Positions 57,403 through 64,000 of a stretch of 64,000 bases of DNA are shown here, piece after piece. The DNA comes from JADLGL01 sp050184415. GTDB lineage: Bacteria > Pseudomonadota > Alphaproteobacteria > Rhizobiales > Kaistiaceae. The notes beneath the pieces were generated by a model. It ran no database searches. It was not told the DNA's origin and worked only from the letters and a program-made list of their open reading frames with translations. Every line of letters starts with the position of its first letter. Position 1 is the stretch's first letter. Location of the stretch: positions 62,001 to 126,000 of the forward strand of contig JBFXAJ010000008.1 in assembly GCA_050184415.1 (NCBI GenBank), given 5' to 3'. The position numbers and the translations under genes are program-made.

Positions 57403-58291
57403 GATCACGACGCGACAGCTCCGCTATTTCGACGCGCTGGTGCGCCACGGCCATTTCGGCCGGGCCGCGGATGCGGTCGGCGTCAGCCAGCCGGCGCTCT
57501 CCACGCAGATCCGCGAGCTGGAAGCGTTCCTCGGCGGGCCGCTCCTCGAGCGTGGTTCGGTCGATCATCGGCTGACGCCGCTCGGAACCGAGGTCGCGGA
57601 GCGGACGGCGTCGATCCTGGCCGCGCTCCGCGACCTCGAGGAGGTCGGGCGCGGCAGGGCCGGCATGCTCAGCGGGCCGCTGCGGCTCGGCGTGATCCCC
57701 TCGATCGCGCCCTATCTGCTGCCGCGCCTCCTGCCGCTCCTCCAGGAGCGCCACCCCGCGCTCCGGCTCACATTGCGCGAAGCGGTGACGGCGGTGCTGG
57801 TCGAGGAGCTGAAGTCGGGGGCGCTCGATGCGATCGTCGTCAGCGTCCCGCTCGGTGATCCGGCGCTCGCGGAGCGCGCCGCCGCCGAGGACCGCTTCCT
57901 CCTCGCGGTGCCGTCGGCCTCACCTCTGGCCCGGCTCGAGCGCGCAACGGCGGACCTCGTTGATGCCGATGAATTGCTGCTCCTCGCCGATGGCCATTGC
58001 CTCCGCGACCAGGCTCTCGCGGTCTGCCGCCGCATCGACCCTAACCGGTTGCGCGGTTTTGGCGCGACGAGCCTGACGACGATCCTGCAACTGGTCGCGG
58101 CGGGACAGGGGATCACATTGTTGCCGGAAGTGGCGGCCGACGAAGGCGTCCGCGCCGATCCGCGCCTGAAGCTGTTGCCGTTCCGCGATCCACAGCCCGG
58201 CCGCGTCATCGGGCTTGCCTGGCGGAAGGGCTCGCCGCGGCAGCGCGACTTCGCCGCGCTTACGGAACGGATCGGGGAAGCGCTGCGCTGA
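57401..58291 (+). CDS. oxyR: Peroxide-sensing LysR-type regulator OxyR
   Basis: 296 residues from ATG 57401. LysR helix-turn-helix at about 16-40 (FGRAADAVGVSQPALSTQIRELE). The redox pair is C200 and C209 in DGHCLRDQALAVC, the same spacing as E. coli Cys199/Cys208, so this is genuine OxyR rather than another LysR protein. Oxidation forms the disulphide and activates target genes. It is divergent from katA, its obvious target. Confidence 0.95.
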   Translation: MITTRQLRYFDALVRHGHFGRAADAVGVSQPALSTQIRELEAFLGGPLLERGSVDHRLTPLGTEVAERTASILAALRDLEEVGRGRAGMLSGPLRLGVIPSIAPYLLPRLLPLLQERHPALRLTLREAVTAVLVEELKSGALDAIVVSVPLGDPALAERAAAEDRFLLAVPSASPLARLERATADLVDADELLLLADGHCLRDQALAVCRRIDPNRLRGFGATSLTTILQLVAAGQGITLLPEVAADEGVRADPRLKLLPFRDPQPGRVIGLAWRKGSPRQRDFAALTERIGEALR

Positions 58292-58294
58292 GCG

Positions 58295-58519
58295 TCAGCT
58301 CACCCGGTCTTCGGGGCGGTCATTGGCGTTGCTGAGGTCGAGGCACACCATGTCGAGAAGGTGCGCGCTCAGCGGGAGATTGAGGCGGCGGGCGTCGTCG
58401 CGGGCGCGGGCGACCCGGATCAGCAGGCTCTCAACGTTCGAACTTCCGGCGGCATTGCCATGCCCGTCGACGCCATCTGCCATCGTCGCGTCATCTCCGA
58501 CCATGTCCACAATGAGCAA
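58295..58519 (-). CDS. Small conserved-looking hypothetical protein
   Basis: 74 residues. The second half, SLLIRVARARDDARRLNLPLSAHLLDMVCLDLSNAN, is an amphipathic helical pair that looks like a real small alphaproteobacterial protein; the first part is Gly/Asp-rich and the true start could be the internal ATG (MADGVDG). It converges on oxyR, with the stop 3 nt after the oxyR stop. No function is assigned. Confidence 0.6.
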   Translation of the reverse strand: MLIVDMVGDDATMADGVDGHGNAAGSSNVESLLIRVARARDDARRLNLPLSAHLLDMVCLDLSNANDRPEDRVS

Positions 58520-58677
58520 TCACGATTGTTAGCGATGCTCACGATAACAGGTGAATCACCCAGTCACAGTCAACATGACGCGAGCGTGAAGCGGTCCGCA
58601 GCGCCGCCTCGGCTTGTTCGTGACGGCGGCGCTGGCTAAGACAGCCCGCCAAAAACGCGAGAGAGATCGAGGACCCG

Positions 58678-59100
58678 ATGGCCGTTGAGCGTACCTTTTC
58701 GATGATCAAGCCGGACGCGACCCGGAAGAACCTCACCGGCAAGATCACGGCCAAGCTCGAGGAAGCGGGCCTCCGCGTCGTTGCCTCGAAGCGGGTGTGG
58801 ATGAGCCGGGCGCAGGCCGAAGGCTTCTACGCCGTCCACCGCGAGCGCGGCTTCTTCGGCGAGCTCGTCGCCTTCATGTCGTCCGGCCCGACCGTGGTCC
58901 AGGTGCTCGAGGGCGAGAATGCCGTCCTCAAGAACCGCGAGATCATGGGCGCCACCGACCCCGCAAAGGCGGCGGAGGGCACCATCCGCAAGGAATTCGC
59001 GGATTCGATCGGCGAGAACGCCGTCCACGGCTCCGACGCGCCGGAAACCGCGAAGCAGGAGATCGCGTACTGGTTCTCAGAGACCGAGATCGTCGGGTAG
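58678..59100 (+). CDS. ndk: Nucleoside diphosphate kinase
   Basis: 140 residues. The active-site histidine is in NAVHGSDAPETA near residue 117, with the ERTFSMIKPDATRKN start typical of the family. It equalises NTP pools by phosphate transfer. A GAGGA ribosome site lies upstream. Single-gene unit followed by a repeat-filled gap. Confidence 0.98.
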   Translation: MAVERTFSMIKPDATRKNLTGKITAKLEEAGLRVVASKRVWMSRAQAEGFYAVHRERGFFGELVAFMSSGPTVVQVLEGENAVLKNREIMGATDPAKAAEGTIRKEFADSIGENAVHGSDAPETAKQEIAYWFSETEIVG

Positions 59101-59474
59101 CGCTGGCGGCTGACAAGAGCGGGGCTTGAGGTCCGTCGGCCAGCCCTGCCGGACTCCATGGTACGTTCCACTTGAACCTCCCCCTGGTGGGGAGGTCGAA
59201 CGGGCGAAGCCCGTTCGGGTGGGGGGCTGGGACCATCGATAGGCATTGGCGCCGCCGAGCCGCCGTCCCCCCACCGAAGCTTGCTCCTTGCAGTCGCAAC
59301 CTTCCGCCTCCCCACGAGGGAGAGGCTCAAGCGGAGAGCGGGGATCGCTTGTGTGCCCGACTTCGTCCGTCCTCCCGTCAACCTCCGCTTTGAACTTCCC
59401 CTGGTGGGGAAGTCGAGCGGGCGGAGCCCGTTCGGGTGGGGGCTGACCTCCGCTGCGAGACCGCAGCGCCGGGC
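59101..59474. repeat. Intergenic repeat mosaic between ndk and moaE
   Basis: No gene is seen. A block TTGAACCTCCCCCTGGTGGG with an ACGGG..CCCGT hairpin behind it (59172-59226) is repeated in the same direction with small changes at 59390-59442. Between them, 59275-59309 repeats the GAAGCTTGCTCCTTGC segment found at 19698-19732. So two elements of one dispersed family sit here in tandem. They separate convergent ndk and moaE transcripts. Confidence 0.8.
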
Positions 59475-60002
59475 TCACGCTTCAGACGCGCGGCCCTTGT
59501 CTCGCCCGAACGTGATGCCCTCCGCTGCGCCCTCGGTCCATTGCTGCCTCCGCGCGTCGTCTTTCGTATGAGCCGCCACCCAGCGGCTCTGCGACCCGTC
59601 GGCCGGAAGCTCCTTCTTCCAGAAGGGGGCGTCGGTCTTGAGGAAATCCATCACGAATTGCGCGGCGTGGAAGGCCGCCTCGCGATGCGTTGAGGCAGCC
59701 AGAACCAGGACGATGGGGTCGCCAACCGGGATCGTCCCGTGGCGATGGATGATCGTCATCGCGTGAAGGTGCCAGCGTGCGGCCGCGTCCGCGGCGATGC
59801 GGCGGAGCTCGTCTTCGGCCATGCCCGGGAAATGCTCGATCTCGAGGGCGCGGAGGCTGCCGGCCTCGTCGCGGCACAGGCCGAGGAAGCTGACGACGGC
59901 GCCGATCCGGCGTGATCCGCCGGTGATGGCGGCGGTCTCCGCGGCGACGTCGAAGGTCTCGGCGCGGACCGCGACGCGGATGGTCGGGGCGGGCGCAGAC
60001 AT
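59475..60002 (-). CDS. moaE: Molybdopterin synthase catalytic subunit MoaE
   Basis: 175 residues. MoaE motifs are seen: GAVVSFLGLCRDEAGSLRALEIEHFPGMAE, then IIHRHGTIPVGDPIVLVLAASTHREAAFHA and the active lysines in DFLKTDAPFWKKE. With MoaD it converts precursor Z (cPMP) to molybdopterin. The C terminus (about 30 residues beyond the family end) is a charged extension. It follows moaD by 9 nt. Confidence 0.95.
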   Translation of the reverse strand: MSAPAPTIRVAVRAETFDVAAETAAITGGSRRIGAVVSFLGLCRDEAGSLRALEIEHFPGMAEDELRRIAADAAARWHLHAMTIIHRHGTIPVGDPIVLVLAASTHREAAFHAAQFVMDFLKTDAPFWKKELPADGSQSRWVAAHTKDDARRQQWTEGAAEGITFGRDKGRASEA

Positions 60003-60011
60003 CGCCCGGCC

Positions 60012-60263
60012 TCAGCCGCCCGTCATCGGCGGGAACAGCGCCGCTTCCTGTGCGCCGCCGAGCGGCTTCTCGGGCCTCGCATGGACGCGGTCGAGCGCGA
60101 CGCGGACACCGGTGCCCTCGCCGAGTGCGAACTCGTAGCGAGGGCCGCGGGTGCGCAGCCACGTGACGAGGTCCGCGACCGTCACGACGTCGCCGGGGAT
60201 CGCAATCTCCTCCTCGCCGATGCCGATGCCTTCGCGCACCGCCGCGAAGTAGCGGAACCTCAC
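60012..60263 (-). CDS. moaD: Molybdopterin synthase sulfur carrier subunit MoaD
   Basis: 83 residues from GTG 60263 (VRFRYFAAVREGIGIGEEEI). Ubiquitin-like fold ending in the required Gly-Gly (FPPMTGG), whose thiocarboxylate donates sulfur. The GTGA overlap (4 nt) couples it to pgsA. The longer frames to 60947 are pgsA read out of frame. Confidence 0.95.
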   Translation of the reverse strand: MRFRYFAAVREGIGIGEEEIAIPGDVVTVADLVTWLRTRGPRYEFALGEGTGVRVALDRVHARPEKPLGGAQEAALFPPMTGG

Positions 60264-60862
60264 GAATCCTCTCCGAGGAGGTGCTTGAAGCCGGCCCGGA
60301 AATAGTCGTAGCCGGTGTAGAGGGTCAGGATGGCCGCCGCCCAGAGCAGCGTCAGGCCGACTTCCTCGACATAGGGGAAGATGTCCTCGCCGGCGGGACC
60401 GATCAGCAGGAACCCGATCGCCACCATCTGCGCGGTGGTCTTCCACTTCGCGAGCCGGGTCACCGGAACGCTGACCCGCACCTCCGCCAGCGACTCGCGG
60501 AGACCCGACACGAGAATCTCGCGCGACAGAATGATCAGCGCCGCCCACAGCGACCAGCCGCCGATCGAATTGTCGGCGACGAGGACGAGGATCGCGGCGG
60601 CGACGAGGAGCTTGTCGGCAATCGGGTCGAGCATCCGGCCGAGAGCCGATTGCTGCTGCCAGGCGCGGGCGAGATAGCCGTCGAAGAAATCGGTCACCGC
60701 GGCGGCGACGAAGATCACGAGCGCGGTCCACCGCCCGAGATCGCCGGGCAGGTAGAAGCTCGCCACCACCGCCGGCACCGCCACGATGCGGGCGTAGGTC
60801 AGGAGATTGGGCAGGGCGACCGCGCTGACGCGGGGCGCAGTCTGAGGGGACTGTTGAACCAT
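60260..60862 (-). CDS. pgsA: CDP-diacylglycerol--glycerol-3-phosphate 3-phosphatidyltransferase
   Basis: 200 residues from ATG 60862 (MVQQSPQTAP). The CDP-alcohol phosphotransferase motif is complete: D58-X2-D61-G62-X2-A65-R66-X8-G75-X3-D79-X3-D83. Four or more transmembrane helices follow. It makes phosphatidylglycerol phosphate. Its position between uvrC and moaD is a common alphaproteobacterial order (uvrC-pgsA-moaD-moaE). Confidence 0.96.
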   Translation of the reverse strand: MVQQSPQTAPRVSAVALPNLLTYARIVAVPAVVASFYLPGDLGRWTALVIFVAAAVTDFFDGYLARAWQQQSALGRMLDPIADKLLVAAAILVLVADNSIGGWSLWAALIILSREILVSGLRESLAEVRVSVPVTRLAKWKTTAQMVAIGFLLIGPAGEDIFPYVEEVGLTLLWAAAILTLYTGYDYFRAGFKHLLGEDS

Positions 60863-60978
60863 GATCGCCTTTGAATTGGCCGGCCGCCAATCTGGAGCGC
60901 GGAGAAGACAGCCTTGCGAAGGTGGGGTCAAGGCAATGCGGATGCAACGCGCCTTCGGTGCGCTGAGGCGCTGGTCGG

Positions 60979-62931
60979 CTACCCCTTGAGGTGGTCGTGG
61001 ATGATGCGCGCCATCTGCTCGGAAATGCCGTCGACGGCGGCGATGTCCTGGACGCTCGCCCTGCTCAGCGCTTTCGCGGTGCCGAAGTGCCGCAAAAGGG
61101 CACGCTTCCGGGTCGGACCGATGCCGGAGATGGCGTCGAGCGGATTGGCTGAAACCTCCGCCTTCCGCTTGGCCCGGTGCGAGCCGATAGCGAAGCGGTG
61201 CGCCTCGTCACGGAGCCGCTGCACGAAATAGAGCACGGGGTCGCGCGGCTGGAGCATGAAGGAGTCGCGGCCCTTCTGGTGGAATTTCTCGAGGCCGGCA
61301 TCCCGTTCGGGACCTTTCGCAATCCCCACCAGCGCAACGTCGTGAAGGCCGAGCTCGGCGAGCGTCTCGGTCGCCGCCGCAAGCTGGCCCTGGCCGCCGT
61401 CGATGAGGACGAGGTCCGGCCAGTCCGGCGTCGGCGCCGCGATCTCTTCGGCATCGTCCGGCTCGTCCTCTGCCGGCGGCAGCTCCGCGGCAGCCTCGCG
61501 CGGTGATTCGCTGAGAAGGCGGGCGAAGCGCCGACGCAGGACTTCGCGCATCATGCCGAAATCGTCGCCCGGGGTGAGGGCAGCCGAGCGGATGTTGAAC
61601 TTCCGGTACTGGTTCTTGATGAAGCCGGCGGGTCCCGCGACAATCATCGCGCCGACCGCGTTGGTGCCCATGATGTGCGAGTTGTCGTAGACCTCGATCC
61701 GCCGCGGCGGGGCGGCGAGGCCGAAGGTTTCCGCGACGCCGGCGAGCAGCGCGCGCTGGGTCGAGGTCTCGGCGAGGCGCTGTCCCAGCGATTCCCGCGC
61801 ATTGGCAAGCGCGTGGTCGAGAAGATCCTTCTTCTCGCCGCGCTCGGGCACAGCCACCGCCACCTTGCGGCCGGCCCGCTCCCCCAGCGCCTGCGCGAGC
61901 AGCTCCTGGTCCTCGACGGCATGGGAGAGGAGGATCAGCCGTGGCGGCGGCTTGTCGTCGTAGAACTGGGTCAGGAACGACCCCAGCACCTCGCCGGCAT
62001 CGAGGCTCTTGTCGGCGCGCGGGAAATAGGCGCGGTTGCCCCAGTTCTGGCCGGTGCGGAAGAAGAAGACCTGGATCGCGGTCTGGCCGCCTTCCTGGGC
62101 GACGGCGAAGACGTCGGCCTCGGTCACGCCGCGCGGGTTGATGCCCTGGTGCGACGAGACGTGGGACAGGGCGGCGATGCGGTCGCGGAGGTTCGCGGCG
62201 GACTCGAAGTCGAGTCGCGACGCCGCGTCCTCCATCGCCTTGGCGAGATCGGTGCGGATCGCCTGGCTGCGGCCGGCGAGAAAACCCTTGGCCTCGCGCA
62301 CCAGCTCGGCATAGCCGGCGCGGTCGATCTCGCCGGTGCACGGTGCCGAGCAACGCTTGATCTGGAAGAGGAGGCACGGCCGCGTGCGGCTCTCGAAGAC
62401 GGAATCGCTGCAGGAGCGGATGAGGAAGGCGCGCTCGATCGAATTGATCGTGCGGTCGACGGCGCCGGCCGATGCAAAGGGGCCGAAATAGCTGCCTTTG
62501 CGGTTGTGCGGTCCGCGGTGCTTTGTGATCTGCGGCGCGTCGGGATGATCGGTGATCAGGATGTAGGGGAACGATTTGTCGTCCCGCAGCAGCACATTGT
62601 AGCGCGGCCGGAGGCGCTTGATGAGGTTCGCTTCGAGGAGGAGCGCCTCCGTCTCGGTGCGGGTGAGGACGACCTCCATGCTGTCGGTCGCCTGGATCAT
62701 CCGCATCGTGCGGCCGGAGAGGCCGAACTGGCGGGTGTAGGACGCGACCCGCTTCTTCAGGCTCCGCGCCTTGCCGACATAGAGGATCGTCCCGTCGGTG
62801 CCGATCATCCGGTAGACGCCAGGCGCGTTGGGCAGCTTCCGCGCAACCGCGGCGATCGCGTCGGCGCCGGCAGGCGCTCCGCCGGCCTCGCGGAAGCTGA
62901 GGATGAAGTCCGGTCCGTCTGTCGTGGCCAC
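60979..62931 (-). CDS. uvrC: UvrABC excinuclease subunit C
   Basis: 650 residues from GTG 62931 (MATTDGPDFILSF), chosen because it follows the SDR stop by 10 nt; the longer frame to 62997 overlaps that gene. GIY-YIG nuclease at the N terminus (APGVYRMIGTDGTILYVGKARSLKKRV), UVR domain (DAASRLDFESAANLRDRI), RNase H-like second nuclease in the middle and two helix-hairpin-helix motifs at the C terminus. It makes both incisions in nucleotide excision repair. Confidence 0.97.
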   Translation of the reverse strand: MATTDGPDFILSFREAGGAPAGADAIAAVARKLPNAPGVYRMIGTDGTILYVGKARSLKKRVASYTRQFGLSGRTMRMIQATDSMEVVLTRTETEALLLEANLIKRLRPRYNVLLRDDKSFPYILITDHPDAPQITKHRGPHNRKGSYFGPFASAGAVDRTINSIERAFLIRSCSDSVFESRTRPCLLFQIKRCSAPCTGEIDRAGYAELVREAKGFLAGRSQAIRTDLAKAMEDAASRLDFESAANLRDRIAALSHVSSHQGINPRGVTEADVFAVAQEGGQTAIQVFFFRTGQNWGNRAYFPRADKSLDAGEVLGSFLTQFYDDKPPPRLILLSHAVEDQELLAQALGERAGRKVAVAVPERGEKKDLLDHALANARESLGQRLAETSTQRALLAGVAETFGLAAPPRRIEVYDNSHIMGTNAVGAMIVAGPAGFIKNQYRKFNIRSAALTPGDDFGMMREVLRRRFARLLSESPREAAAELPPAEDEPDDAEEIAAPTPDWPDLVLIDGGQGQLAAATETLAELGLHDVALVGIAKGPERDAGLEKFHQKGRDSFMLQPRDPVLYFVQRLRDEAHRFAIGSHRAKRKAEVSANPLDAISGIGPTRKRALLRHFGTAKALSRASVQDIAAVDGISEQMARIIHDHLKG

Positions 62932-62941
62932 GGGCGTGACC

Positions 62942-63694
62942 CTACTCCGGAATGCCGACCACGTCCGGCGTCTCCCAGGCGAGGTGCTGGCCGCCATCGA
63001 GGGCGATCATCTGCCCGGTGATCGAGCGCGTTTCGACGAGGAACCGGATCGTGCGACCGAACTCGGCGAGCTCAGGACCGCGCCGGAGGGGCAGGGTCGC
63101 GACCAGCCGGTCGAAATCGGCCTGCTCCTGCCGGTAGCTCGGCAGCACCGGGCCGGGGCCGATCGCATTGACGCGAATCCGCGGGGCGAGCGCCTGCGCT
63201 ATCGACCGCGTCGCGGACCAGAGGCCGGCCTTGCTGAGCTGATAGGAGACGAAGTGCGGCAATTGCTTCCACACGCGCTGGTCGATGAGATTGACGATGT
63301 TGCCTTCGGCGCCATCGGGCAGGCCGGCGGCGAACGCCTCGGCGAGGAAGACCGGGGCTTCGAGGTTGACCGTCATCTGGCGACGCCAGGCGGCCGGATC
63401 AAGGCCGCCGATCTCGTCGGGCTCGAAGATCGCGGCGTTGTTGACGAGGAGGTCGATCGGGCCGAGGGCGGCGACCGCGGCGTTCCACATCGGGCGGAGC
63501 GAGGCGAGGTCCGCGAGGTCGGCGGTGACCACGGCGGCGCGACCGCCCTTGGCGTGGAGGGAGGCCGCCAGAGCCTCGGCTTCGGCCACCGACCGATGGG
63601 CGTGGATGACGACCGCGAAACCATGCGCGGCGAGGTCCTCGACGATGGCGCGACCGATCCGCTTGCTGCCGCCGGTGACGAGCGCGGTGGGCAT
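62942..63694 (-). CDS. Short-chain dehydrogenase, pteridine-reductase-like
   Basis: 250 residues. The glycine motif TGGSKRIGRAI contains the KRIG form typical of pteridine reductases, with NNAA, Ser in VNLIDQ-type position and YQLSK for the active site. The C-terminal DGGQHLAW matches. FolM/PTR1-like enzymes reduce biopterin or folate, and members upstream of uvrC are frequent in this group. The substrate is inferred only. First gene of SDR-uvrC-pgsA-moaD-moaE. Confidence 0.85.
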   Translation of the reverse strand: MPTALVTGGSKRIGRAIVEDLAAHGFAVVIHAHRSVAEAEALAASLHAKGGRAAVVTADLADLASLRPMWNAAVAALGPIDLLVNNAAIFEPDEIGGLDPAAWRRQMTVNLEAPVFLAEAFAAGLPDGAEGNIVNLIDQRVWKQLPHFVSYQLSKAGLWSATRSIAQALAPRIRVNAIGPGPVLPSYRQEQADFDRLVATLPLRRGPELAEFGRTIRFLVETRSITGQMIALDGGQHLAWETPDVVGIPE

Positions 63695-64000
63695 GACCTA
63701 GTGCATCCCTACGCCGAGGGGCCCGGTTCGAGACTGGCTTCCGGCACCGCTGGGTATGCCACGATGCGCCCGTCGATCCGCGGCGAGACCCCACAATGGG
63801 CCCCGGCCTTCGCCGGGGTGACGAGTGGAGAGGCAGTGCTCGGCCGCTGGCGTTTTGCTCGTCGCCCGTTCCCTGGTCAGAGCGTCGCGCGTGACGCCGG
63901 TGGCGAGCGGGCAGGAGGCGGTCGTACGGGGGTCCCACGGTGCGTGGCGACCTCTGTCCCCACCCCAAACTCCGTCACCCCGGCGAAGGCCGGGGCCCAT
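63695..64000. repeat. Intergenic stretch with a 28-bp perfect inverted repeat
   Basis: No gene is seen. A GC-rich 28-nt arm at 63796-63823 (beginning ATGGGCCCCGG) recurs as an exact reverse complement at 63973-64000, where the window ends, so the right arm may continue outside. Each arm contains its own CCCCGGC..GCCGGGG hairpin. It is another intergenic repeat of the kind dispersed through this genome. Confidence 0.75.

Noticed and set aside
59101..59474. Repeats between ndk and moaE as a CRISPR array or tRNA
   Set aside because: Repeat units are imperfect, long and only two; there are no regular spacers and no cloverleaf.

Overview
The window is a GC-rich chromosome segment from an alphaproteobacterium, most likely of the order Hyphomicrobiales (Rhizobiales) or a close relative. 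The evidence is gene order and protein style: rpsF-rpsR-DUF2232-rplI, fabD-fabG-acpP-fabF-mltG-yicC-gmk, dnaB-alr-radA-cvpA-purF, lptF-lptG-lptD-surA-pdxA-rsmA, an Omp25/Opa-like outer-membrane protein and a divergent katA/oxyR pair. From about 12.7 kb to the end it is ordinary core genome. I see no rRNA, tRNA, CRISPR array, transposase or integrase. The organism name is inference only.

The accessory part is 1-12.7 kb. Positions 1-11,888 hold a tightly packed operon, on the + strand, that reads as a DISARM anti-phage system: a drmE-like C-terminal part (cut by the window edge), drmA (SF2 helicase), drmB (DUF1998), drmC (phospholipase D), and then an N6-adenine-type DNA methyltransferase where class 2 DISARM has a cytosine methylase. 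It is followed by two unusual extra genes: a PIN-domain protein broken by an apparent one-base deletion in a T run, and a DUF4365 protein carrying PD-(D/Q)xK-like nuclease residues. The mix of a class-2-like first gene with an adenine methylase, plus two nuclease-like tail genes, is the most interesting thing here. To its right lie an AT-rich stretch with small repeats, a 53-codon remnant of a larger conserved gene and an orphan Phd-type antitoxin. Together these look like an island boundary.

Core region, left to right: a SAM methyltransferase facing an AraC regulator (12.7-14.8 kb); a TrmA/RlmD-family RNA methyltransferase facing panB; a YfgM-like TPR protein and der (17-19.5 kb); on the minus strand the series dnaB, secreted hypothetical, alr, radA, cvpA, purF, SDR (27.7 down to 19.8 kb); cfa, then rpsF-rpsR-DUF2232-rplI (28-32 kb); the fatty-acid cluster fabD-fabG-acpP-fabF with mltG, yicC and gmk (32.3-38.9 kb); the outer-membrane biogenesis operon lptF-lptG-lptD-surA-pdxA-rsmA (46.6 down to 39.2 kb); pepA-holC and an outer-membrane protein; an ABC-F ATPase facing rsgA; an ArsR-SRPBCC-YciI operon; Nudix and DinB genes; katA facing oxyR; ndk; and finally an SDR-uvrC-pgsA-moaD-moaE operon running leftwards (63.7 down to 59.5 kb).

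Most intergenic gaps in the core are filled with GC-rich inverted-repeat mosaics belonging to a few families that recur within the window. No gene was seen in them.
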